The notes beneath the pieces are model-generated. The model was not told where the DNA came from, did not search any database, and was given only the letters and a program-made list of their open reading frames with translations. The position numbers were made by a program, and so were the translations under genes. From Thauera linaloolentis 47Lol = DSM 12138 (GTDB lineage Bacteria; Pseudomonadota; Gammaproteobacteria; Burkholderiales; Rhodocyclaceae), in assembly GCF_000310205.1 (NCBI RefSeq), contig NZ_AMXE01000014.1, positions 1 to 60,010 of the forward strand: a DNA stretch of 60,010 nucleotides, given 5' to 3'. Below are positions 53,568 to 60,010 of the stretch, piece by piece (positions within the stretch are counted from its first letter, which is position 1; each line of letters starts with the position of its first letter).

Positions 53568-54410
53568 ATGCCCGCCCTCTGGATGCTCGTTTCCTGTCTA
53601 CTGTTCGCCTGCATGGGCGTCTGCGTCAAACTCGGCTCGGACACGTTCTCGACGGGAGAAATCGTGTTCTACCGCGGTGCGGTAAGCATGGCAATGATGA
53701 TTGCTCTCGCGCACGCCCGGGGCATCCCGCTACGCACGCCGCACTGGCGCATGCACGTATCGCGCAGCCTATCGGGCTCGATTGCGCTGAGCTGTTATTT
53801 CTTCGCCATCGGCATCCTTCCGTTGGCGACGGCAGTGACCCTCAACTACACCTCGCCGCTCTTCGTCGCCCTGCTGCTCGCCCTCGTCTTCCGCGAGAAA
53901 CTGCGCTGGCCCGGCTTGGTGTCGATGGCGATCGGCTTCGCCGGCGTCGTACTGCTGCTGCGCCCAACCCTGGCGGCGGAACAGTGGCCGGGTGCGCTGG
54001 CCGGCCTCGGCTCTGGAGCGGTTGCGAGCGTGGCCTACATCAGCGTGCGCGAACTGGGGCGTGCCGGCGAGCCGGAAGTGCGCACGGTGTTCTGGTTTTC
54101 CCTCGTGACCACACTGTTCGGCTTGGCAGGGGCATTGCACGCGGGGCCGCATCTGCCGGCCCCACGGGATTTCGCCATCCTGCTCGGCGTCGGCGTGTTC
54201 GGTGGCCTCGCCCAACTTGCCATGACCCGCTCCTACACCTACGGCCGCACGATGATGTCGGCCAATCTGAGCTACGCCACCGTCGTTTTCGCGAGCCTGT
54301 TCGGCGCCCTGCTGTGGGGTGAGACGATGCCGTGGATGAGCTGGCTGGGCGTTGCGCTCATCGTTGCCAGCGCCATCCTCATCTCGGTCCGCCGGCGCCG
54401 CAGCGCTTGA
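53568..54410 (+). CDS. EamA/DMT-superfamily transporter
   Basis: A 280-residue membrane protein with about ten helices in two EamA domains. The start ATG 53568 (MPALWMLVSCLLFACMGVCV) begins exactly at the first helix; an in-frame extension to 53523 is not conserved-looking. FYRGAVSMAMMIALAHARGI, NYTSPLFVALLLALVFREKL and the second-half YTYGRTMMSANLSYATVVFA with FGALLWGETMPW are typical motifs of the RhaT/EamA group. Substrate unknown. It follows the sensor kinase by 90 bases. Confidence 0.88.
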   Translation: MPALWMLVSCLLFACMGVCVKLGSDTFSTGEIVFYRGAVSMAMMIALAHARGIPLRTPHWRMHVSRSLSGSIALSCYFFAIGILPLATAVTLNYTSPLFVALLLALVFREKLRWPGLVSMAIGFAGVVLLLRPTLAAEQWPGALAGLGSGAVASVAYISVRELGRAGEPEVRTVFWFSLVTTLFGLAGALHAGPHLPAPRDFAILLGVGVFGGLAQLAMTRSYTYGRTMMSANLSYATVVFASLFGALLWGETMPWMSWLGVALIVASAILISVRRRRSA

Positions 54411-54497
54411 CGCCGCAGGCAGAGTCGCGGTGGATTGAGCCCGGCGGGGGCGAAGGCTATAGTAGATGCCACCCAGTCAGACACGACGGAGGCCGCA

Positions 54498-54860
54498 ATG
54501 ATCAGCATCGAGCACCGCGACAATCTGGTCGCAATCACTGTTTTCGGTGAATTCGCGTTGGCCGACTACAAGGAATTCGAGGAACTGGTCAATTACAAGA
54601 TCCAGTTTGCGGGGCAGATCGACCTTCTGTTCGACCTGCGCGAGATGGCGGGCTTCACGCTCGACGTAGCCTGGGAGGAGATCAAGTTCTCGCGCCAGCA
54701 TGCACACGACTTCCGTCGCATCGCAGTCCTCACCAGCGACCAGTGGCTGACTTGGAGCGCCTGGGTATCGCAGCTCTTCGTGGATGCCGCAGTCCAGGTG
54801 TTCGACGATGAGGCCGAAGCCCGCGACTGGCTCGGAGCGACAATCGAGGCGGCCGAGTGA
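54498..54860 (+). CDS. SpoIIAA-like (STAS-type) small protein
   Basis: A 120-residue soluble protein. GGAGG (54488-54492) precedes ATG 54498. The fold-defining parts NLVAITVFGEFALADYKEFE, LLFDLREMAGFTLDVAWEEI and VLTSDQWLTWSAWVSQLFVD fit the SpoIIAA-like/DUF3478 STAS group, which is widespread in bacteria and of unknown function (an anti-anti-sigma-like fold). It ends within a 4-base overlap with the sulfurtransferase GTG start, so the two are translationally coupled. Confidence 0.8.
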   Translation: MISIEHRDNLVAITVFGEFALADYKEFEELVNYKIQFAGQIDLLFDLREMAGFTLDVAWEEIKFSRQHAHDFRRIAVLTSDQWLTWSAWVSQLFVDAAVQVFDDEAEARDWLGATIEAAE

Positions 54861-55711
54861 GCGCCTCGTATACGACCCTGATCGGGGCAGCAGAGCTCGC
54901 GCAACGGATCCGCGACCCCGACTGGGTCGTGTTCGACTGCCGCTTCGACCTGACCAACCCCGATTTCGGTCTTCAGGCCTATCTCGGCGCCCATGTCCCG
55001 GGGTCCTTCTTCCTCGATCTGGAAACGGATCTTTCCGCCCCGAAAACGGGGCGCAACGGCCGCCATCCGCTACCCGACCCGGCCAAGCTCGCTGCGCGCC
55101 TGGAGGCCTGCGGTGTCAGCCACCACACCCAGGTCATCGCCTATGACGACGCCAACGGCATGTTCGCCGCGCGGCTGTGGTGGCTGTTGCGCTGGCTGGG
55201 GCACAATCGCGTTGCGGTGCTGGACGGCGGCCTGCAGGCATGGTGCCGCGCCGGGCAGGCCCTGGATTCGGCCCTGCCCGAAGCACGTCCCGCCACCTAC
55301 ACGCTGGCCCTGCGTCCGAACCGGGTCGATGCGGATTTCGTGCTTGGTCGCCTGAACCAGCCGCGCATGACGCTGATCGACGCCCGCAGCCCGGACCGGT
55401 TTCGCGGCGAGAACGAAGTGCTGGACCCGGTGGGCGGCCACATTCCCGGTGCCATCAATCGATTTTTCCGTGACAACCTTCAGCCTGACGGCTGCTTCAA
55501 ACAGGCATCGATACTGCGCGAGGAATTCGGCACCCTGCTGGGCGGGCGCTCGCCCCGCCAGGTCGTGCATCAGTGCGGCTCGGGGGTCACCGCCTGCGTC
55601 AATGTCCTTGCGATGGAATCGGCCGGCCTGTCCGGCTCGCTGTTGTATGCAGGGTCATGGAGCGAGTGGTGCGCCGATCCCCAACGCCCCGTCGCGACCG
55701 GGCAGGCCTGA
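54857..55711 (+). CDS. sseA: Sulfurtransferase (3-mercaptopyruvate/thiosulfate, SseA-type)
   Basis: A 284-residue protein with two rhodanese domains (about 8-130 and 155-275). It starts at GTG 54857, overlapping the previous stop. The active-site loop CGSGVTA at Cys 240 matches SseA-type 3-mercaptopyruvate sulfurtransferases rather than CRKGVTA thiosulfate rhodaneses. YDDANGMFAARLWWLLRWLG and GGHIPGAINRFFRDNLQPDG are also family hallmarks. It transfers sulfur to thiols or cyanide. It is convergent with murI, 12 bases away. Confidence 0.93.
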   Translation: MSASYTTLIGAAELAQRIRDPDWVVFDCRFDLTNPDFGLQAYLGAHVPGSFFLDLETDLSAPKTGRNGRHPLPDPAKLAARLEACGVSHHTQVIAYDDANGMFAARLWWLLRWLGHNRVAVLDGGLQAWCRAGQALDSALPEARPATYTLALRPNRVDADFVLGRLNQPRMTLIDARSPDRFRGENEVLDPVGGHIPGAINRFFRDNLQPDGCFKQASILREEFGTLLGGRSPRQVVHQCGSGVTACVNVLAMESAGLSGSLLYAGSWSEWCADPQRPVATGQA

Positions 55712-55723
55712 GCCGCGCCCGGT

Positions 55724-56539
55724 TTACCAGTCGACCTTTTCCACCTGCCCGAGCGAGCGGCCCAGAAAGCGTTCCCCGATCGTCTGGAAGCGCAGCGGCA
55801 CGTCGCTGACGACGAAACGGTAGTCGGCCGCCCCCTCGCCGTTGGCGCGCGCCAGCCCGGCCTCCTGCAGACGCTGGGCAGCAAGTTCGGCAGTCGTCAC
55901 CGCCGAATCGATGAGCCTCACCGCCGGCCCCGCGACTTCACGCAGCAGCGGCTTGAGCAGCGGGTAATGGGTGCAGCCCAGCACCAGGCTGTCGACCTCC
56001 TCGGCAAGCACCGGACGCAGATACTCCTGCGCCGTGAGGCGCGTCACCTGATGATCCAGCCAACCCTCCTCCACCAGCGGCACGAACAGGGGACAGGCTT
56101 GCGAATAGACCCTGACCGACGGATCGAGCTCGTGCATGCGCCGCGCGTAGGCATTGCTGTTGATCGTGGTGGGCGTGCCGATCACGCCGACCCGCCGCCC
56201 ACCGCCGAACGACACCGCGGCACGCGCGCCGGCCTCGATCACGTCGAGCACGGGAATGTCGCGCGCCAGCCGATGGACGACATCGGCCGCCACGGCCGCC
56301 ATCGTGTTGCACGCGATGATCAACATCTTCACGTCGCACCGCAGCAGGTAATCGGTGATCTGCGCGGTGAACTGCTCGATCGTCGCCACCGATTTCACGC
56401 CATACGGCACGCGCGCGGTATCTCCGAAATAGACGATGCTCTCCAGCGGCAGGCGCTCCATCAGCGCCCGCACGACGGTGAGGCCGCCGATGCCGGAATC
56501 GAACACGCCGATCGGGCGCACGGCTCCGCCAGCGCTCAA
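55724..56539 (-). CDS. murI: Glutamate racemase
   Basis: A 271-residue enzyme making D-glutamate for peptidoglycan. The start is TTG 56539, overlapping the tyrS stop as TTGA; no ATG fits nearby. [15 protein letters not shown] (12-26), GDTARVPYG, the first catalytic Cys 77 in IACNT and the second Cys 189 in LGCTHYPLL are present. SGIGGLTV is a general racemase signature. It is translationally coupled with tyrS, a less common arrangement. Confidence 0.95.
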   Translation of the reverse strand: MSAGGAVRPIGVFDSGIGGLTVVRALMERLPLESIVYFGDTARVPYGVKSVATIEQFTAQITDYLLRCDVKMLIIACNTMAAVAADVVHRLARDIPVLDVIEAGARAAVSFGGGRRVGVIGTPTTINSNAYARRMHELDPSVRVYSQACPLFVPLVEEGWLDHQVTRLTAQEYLRPVLAEEVDSLVLGCTHYPLLKPLLREVAGPAVRLIDSAVTTAELAAQRLQEAGLARANGEGAADYRFVVSDVPLRFQTIGERFLGRSLGQVEKVDW

Positions 56540-57735
56540 GCCAGCACCACCGAAGCGAACTTGCGCTTGCCGACCTGCAGCACCACCTGCTCTCCGGCGC
56601 GCAGCAGCATCCCCTTGTCGTCGGCACGCTCGCCATTGATGCGCACGGCACCCTGGTCGATCATGCGCATCGCTTCGGATGTGCTGCCGGTGAGGCCGGC
56701 CTGCTTCAGCACCTGGAACAGGGCGAGGCCCTCGGCGCCGACAAGCACATTCACCTGCGGGATGTCATCGGGAATGGCATTGCGCTGGAAGCGCGCTTCG
56801 AAGTCGGCCAGCGCCTCCTCCGCCGCGCGTGCCCCATGGAAACGCGCCACGAGTTCCTGCGCCAGCATCACCTTGACGTCACGCGGGTTGCGCCCGCCTT
56901 CGACATCGCGCTTGAGACCTTCTATCTCGGCCGTGGAGCGGAAGGACAGCAGATCGTAGTAGCGCCACATCAGCGTATCGGACACCGACATCGTCTTGCC
57001 GAAAATCTCCTTCGGCGCCTCTGAGATCCCGATGTAGTTGCCGAGCGACTTCGACATCTTGTTGACGCCGTCCAGCCCTTCGAGCAGCGGCATCATCAGC
57101 ACGCACTGCGGCGGCTGGCCGTAGTGCTTCTGCAGCTCACGCCCCATCAGCAGGTTGAAGCGCTGATCGGTCCCACCCATCTCGACGTCCGTCTTCATCG
57201 CCACGGAATCGTAGCCCTGGCACAGTGGGTAGAGAAACTCATGGATCGCGATCGGCTGGTTATTGCCGTAGCGCTTGGCGAAGTCATCCCGCTCCAGCAT
57301 GCGCGCCACGGTCTGCTGGGCCGCCAGACGGATCATGCCCGCCGTGCCAAGCCCCTCCATCCATGTGGAGTTGAAGCAGATTTCGGTCTTCTCCGGATCG
57401 AGGATCTTGAACACTTGCTCTTCGTAGGTCCTCGCGTTCTCCATGATCTGCTCTCGCGACAGCGGCGGGCGCGTGGCGTTCTTGCCGCTCGGGTCGCCGA
57501 TCATGCCGGTGAAGTCGCCGATCAGGAACATGACGTGGTGCCCCAGCTCCTGGAAGTGGCGCATCTTGTTGATCACCACCGTATGGCCAAGGTGCAGATC
57601 GGGCGCCGTAGGATCGAAACCCACCTTCACGCGCAGCGGACGGCCTGTCTTCAGTTTCTCGACCAGCTCGGCTTCGATCAGAAGTGTGTCGCTGCCACGC
57701 TTGATCAGCTCCATGGCAGCCTGTACATCAGTCAT
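56536..57735 (-). CDS. tyrS: Tyrosine-tRNA ligase
   Basis: A 399-residue class I synthetase of the TyrZ type. The ATP-binding HLGH (48-51) and KMSKS (226-230) are intact, and the C-terminal part contains an S4 RNA-binding domain (about 335-395, with [20 protein letters not shown]). It charges tRNA-Tyr. The gene starts at 57735, divergent from the M23 peptidase gene; the 88-base gap should hold both promoters, including TGCTAGAAT near 57778-57786, an extended -10-like element for the peptidase gene. Confidence 0.97.
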   Translation of the reverse strand: MTDVQAAMELIKRGSDTLLIEAELVEKLKTGRPLRVKVGFDPTAPDLHLGHTVVINKMRHFQELGHHVMFLIGDFTGMIGDPSGKNATRPPLSREQIMENARTYEEQVFKILDPEKTEICFNSTWMEGLGTAGMIRLAAQQTVARMLERDDFAKRYGNNQPIAIHEFLYPLCQGYDSVAMKTDVEMGGTDQRFNLLMGRELQKHYGQPPQCVLMMPLLEGLDGVNKMSKSLGNYIGISEAPKEIFGKTMSVSDTLMWRYYDLLSFRSTAEIEGLKRDVEGGRNPRDVKVMLAQELVARFHGARAAEEALADFEARFQRNAIPDDIPQVNVLVGAEGLALFQVLKQAGLTGSTSEAMRMIDQGAVRINGERADDKGMLLRAGEQVVLQVGKRKFASVVLA

Positions 57736-57823
57736 TCAATTTCTCCAAAAATACCTTCCCGAATCCAAGGCCAATTTTGCTAGAATTCCAGAAATTTTTT
57801 GCCCATCCAGGCCCAGTAAGCTC

Positions 57824-59149
57824 ATGCAGGCGAGAAAGACCACGATTCTAGCCGAACTGCCGGCACAACTCCTCACCCGTCCCCGCCCTTGGCTGCTGGC
57901 GAGCGTCATCGGCGCATCGCTGATGGGTGTCGTTGCAGCAACCGCAGTGGCCCCCGGCAGCGACACAGCGGGCGTCGTCGTGCGCCCGGTGGTGGAAACA
58001 CTGCCCACGCCGCGCGTCGCCATCGAGTCCGGCAGCGACCTCCCCTTCGTACACAGCGAACGCATCCAGGCCGGCGACACCCTGCAGTCACTGTTCCGCC
58101 GCCTGAACATCGAGGACAGCGAAGCCCTCACCTTCCTTTCGGCATCGAACGAAGGCAAGCAGGCCATCCGCCAGTTGCGGGCCGGCCGCTCGGTCACGGC
58201 AATGGTGCATGTCGACGGTCGCCTCTCCTCATTCAATCTGCCGATGGGAAATGGCGAGCAGAGCCTGCTCGTCGAGCGCGACGAAAAGGGCTCGCTCCAG
58301 TTGCGCGAATCCGAGGCGGCTGCTCAGAGCACCCTGGTCGAAATGCGCTCGGGCGTGATCCGCAGTTCCCTGTACGGCGCAACCGACGCAGCAGGCTTGC
58401 CTGACAGCGTCGCGACCCAGATGGCCGAGATCTTCGGTACCGAAATCGACTTCCATACCGACCTGCGCAAGGACGACCGCTTCAACGTCGTCTACGAAAT
58501 GGTCTATCAGGACGGCAATGCCGTCCGCGCCGGCCGCATCCTGGCAGCGGAATTCATCAACCAAGGGAAACGCCACGCCGTGGTGCTGTACCGCGGCCCG
58601 AGCGGCAAGGAACAGTACTACACCGACGACGGCCGAAGCCTGCGCCAAGGCTTCCTGCGCTCGCCGCTCGAATTCTCGCGCGTGAGCTCGAGCTTCGGCC
58701 GCCGGCTGCACCCGATCAGCAGAAACTGGCGCGACCACAAGGGCACCGATTTCGCCGCCCCGACCGGCACACCTGTCAAGGCCACCTCAGATGGTACGGT
58801 CGATTTCGCGGCCACGCAGCGAGGCTACGGCAACATCGTCATCCTCAAGCACCGCGGCAACATCTCGACCGCCTACGCACACCTCCACGGGTTTGCCAAA
58901 GGGATGCGCAAGGGCAAGGAAATCAGCCAGGGAGACATCATCGGCTACGTCGGCTCGACCGGCTGGTCGACCGGCCCACACCTGCACTACGAAGTCCGCA
59001 TCAACGGCATCGCACTGAATCCGATGACAGTCGCGCTACCGATGGCCGACTCGCTGAACACGAAGGAACTGGCCGCATTCCGCCGCGACACCGCCGACCT
59101 GCGCAACCGCTTCGCGCTGCTCAATTACGAACTGGCGAGCGCCAACTGA
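57824..59149 (+). CDS. M23-family peptidoglycan DD-metallopeptidase
   Basis: A 441-residue envelope protein. ATG 57824 is the start; the frame is open upstream but overlaps tyrS antisense. A membrane anchor (about residues 23-42) is followed by an OapA/LysM-like segment (SERIQAGDTLQSLFRRLNIE). The catalytic domain has the zinc motifs HKGTDFAAPTGTPV (H305, D309) and PHLHYE (HxH at 386-388). Such enzymes (MepM-like) cut peptide cross-links during cell-wall growth. A GC hairpin at 59187-59205 and the element at 59206 onward follow the gene. Confidence 0.93.
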   Translation: MQARKTTILAELPAQLLTRPRPWLLASVIGASLMGVVAATAVAPGSDTAGVVVRPVVETLPTPRVAIESGSDLPFVHSERIQAGDTLQSLFRRLNIEDSEALTFLSASNEGKQAIRQLRAGRSVTAMVHVDGRLSSFNLPMGNGEQSLLVERDEKGSLQLRESEAAAQSTLVEMRSGVIRSSLYGATDAAGLPDSVATQMAEIFGTEIDFHTDLRKDDRFNVVYEMVYQDGNAVRAGRILAAEFINQGKRHAVVLYRGPSGKEQYYTDDGRSLRQGFLRSPLEFSRVSSSFGRRLHPISRNWRDHKGTDFAAPTGTPVKATSDGTVDFAATQRGYGNIVILKHRGNISTAYAHLHGFAKGMRKGKEISQGDIIGYVGSTGWSTGPHLHYEVRINGIALNPMTVALPMADSLNTKELAAFRRDTADLRNRFALLNYELASAN

Positions 59150-59219
59150 GCCGCTGCAAGGCCAGACACACCTTCCGGACGACAAAAGGGGCGCAAAGCG
59201 CCCCTCAGACTGCTGACAA

Positions 59220-59247
59220 AGCCTCCAAGTGATTGGGGGCTTTTTTT
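59220..59247 (+). terminator. Terminator at the left edge of the insertion element
   Basis: AGCCTCCAA (59220-59228) pairs with TTGGGGGCT (59233-59241), with one T-G pair and a GTGA loop, and seven T residues follow to 59247. It ends the M23 gene transcript or lies within the left end of the IS and shields the transposase from read-through. Confidence 0.8.
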
Positions 59248-59258
59248 ATAATGCAGTC

Positions 59259-60010
59259 ATGCTCAAACCTGCCTCCCCCGCCCAGACGGAACTGGAGATG
59301 GTGACGCTGGAGCAGTTGGTTCCGAAGGCGCATCTGCTACGGCTGATCGATCGTCACATCCGGTTCGAGTTCATCCGCACTGAGACCGAATCGCTGTACT
59401 GCGCGAACAATGGCCGTCCGGCGATCGACCCGGTGGTGTTGTTCAAGATGCTGTTCATCGGCTACCTGTTCGGGATTCGCTCGGAACGACAGTTGATGCG
59501 CGAGATCGAGGTCAATGTGGCCTACCGATGGTTTCTGGGGTTGAGGCTGACCGATCCGGTGCCCGACGCCTCGACGTTGTCGCAGAATCGTCGGCGGCGC
59601 TTTGCGGGTACGGACATTGAGCAGCGCATCTTCGACGGGATCGTCGAGCAGGCAATCGCGCACAAGCTGATCGGTGGGCGGGTGCTCTACACGGACAGCA
59701 CCCACCTGAAGGCCAGCGCCAACAAGCGCAAATTCGAACTGCATCAGGTCGAACAGACGCCCGCGGCCTATCTGGCCGAACTGGATGCAGCCGTCGACGC
59801 CGAGCGGGCCGCTGCCGGGCAGCGGGCGCTGCGCCGCGACGGGCCGTCCGGTACAGACAGGGATGAGGACGACGATACGGACGCACTGGGCCGCGGTGGC
59901 GAATCGCGCAAAGAGATCAAGCGCAGCACGGTTGATCCGGATTCGGGCTACATGGTGCGCGAAGGCAAGCCGGTGGGTTTCTTCTACCTCGATCACCGCA
60001 CGGTCGATGG
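59259..60010 (+). CDS. IS1182-family transposase, N-terminal part
   Basis: A reading frame open from ATG 59259 to the window end (about 250 residues). LEQLVPKAHLLRLIDRHIRF, then RPAIDPVVLFKMLFIGYLFG and FLGLRLTDPVPDASTLSQNR are typical of the IS1182/IS5-like N-terminal domain. YTDSTHLKASANKRK carries the first catalytic Asp of the DDE transposase. A charged linker with RDEDDDTDALGRGG follows. The frame is intact as far as seen, so the element may be active. The C-terminal DDE part lies outside. Confidence 0.9.
   Translation, partial: MLKPASPAQTELEMVTLEQLVPKAHLLRLIDRHIRFEFIRTETESLYCANNGRPAIDPVVLFKMLFIGYLFGIRSERQLMREIEVNVAYRWFLGLRLTDPVPDASTLSQNRRRRFAGTDIEQRIFDGIVEQAIAHKLIGGRVLYTDSTHLKASANKRKFELHQVEQTPAAYLAELDAAVDAERAAAGQRALRRDGPSGTDRDEDDDTDALGRGGESRKEIKRSTVDPDSGYMVREGKPVGFFYLDHRTVD

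Larger units (their letters stand above)
59210..60010 (+). mobile_element. IS1182-type insertion sequence, left part (cut by window end)
   Basis: The element begins around 59210 (the exact terminal repeat cannot be confirmed without its right end) and runs past the window end. It is recognised by its IS1182-type transposase gene. It lies after the M23 peptidase gene and does not interrupt it. Confidence 0.65.

Noticed and set aside
59187..59205. GGGGCGC-AAA-GCGCCCC hairpin after the M23 peptidase gene as a terminator
   Set aside because: It lacks a T-run; the better terminator lies 15 bases further at 59220-59247.

Overview
The window is GC-rich DNA with dense short-spaced operons, and its gene content points to a betaproteobacterium of the Rhodocyclales, most likely the Thauera/Azoarcus/Aromatoleum group. 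The pointers are a ccoNOQP-ccoG-ccoH cluster with a separate ccoI-ccoS pair, soxYZ beside a flavocytochrome c pair, isocitrate lyase, and the overall codon use. The genus is inferred from content, not from a marker gene.

Positions 1-17646 look like one organosulfur acquisition and desulfonation island. It opens with the end of a TonB gene, then exbB and exbD, a Tat-type substrate-binding protein, a Tat-exported FMN alpha-hydroxy-acid oxidase, a TonB-dependent receptor, a lipoprotein substrate-binding protein, an SsuC-type permease, an SsuE-type FMN reductase and an MFS exporter. After an AT-rich gap with a dyad come an SsuD-like monooxygenase, a second TonB receptor, a third substrate-binding protein and an NtaA/SnaA-type monooxygenase. 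On the opposite strand follows a thiol (cysteine or 3-mercaptopropionate) dioxygenase. The logic would be: receptors energised by a dedicated TonB-ExbBD bring the compound through the outer membrane, binding proteins and the permease import it, and SsuE supplies FMNH2 to the two monooxygenases, which release sulfite. No ATP-binding subunit is present.

Positions 17961-26784 (minus strand) encode the high-affinity cbb3 oxidase: ccoN, ccoO, ccoQ, ccoP, ccoG, ccoH, a short DUF3149 gene and a two-helix membrane protein. Upstream are ccoS and the copper ATPase gene ccoI. A perfect FNR-type box lies upstream of ccoN, and a strong terminator separates the ccoIS and ccoN units.

Positions 26945-37741 hold a short-chain dehydrogenase with a palindromic operator-like site, an MFS exporter, tRNA-Thr(CGT), a run of membrane proteins (TauE/SafE, EamA, Gate-domain, LrgA/LrgB, BT1-like), an EF-G paralogue and an orphan DUF4212 protein. 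Positions 37747-41139 carry soxZ, soxY, a monohaem cytochrome, a flavocytochrome c flavoprotein and a dihaem c4-like cytochrome, a compact sulfide/thiosulfate oxidation set.

Positions 41255-59149 are mostly housekeeping: a Nudix hydrolase, dut, coaBC, radC, rpmB-rpmG, a cold-shock protein, clpS-clpA, a RraA-family protein, aceA, a CpxP/Spy-like protein divergent from a two-component system, an EamA transporter, a SpoIIAA-like protein, sseA, murI, tyrS and an M23 peptidase. The window ends inside an IS1182-type transposase gene. No rRNA operon, CRISPR array or prophage was seen.
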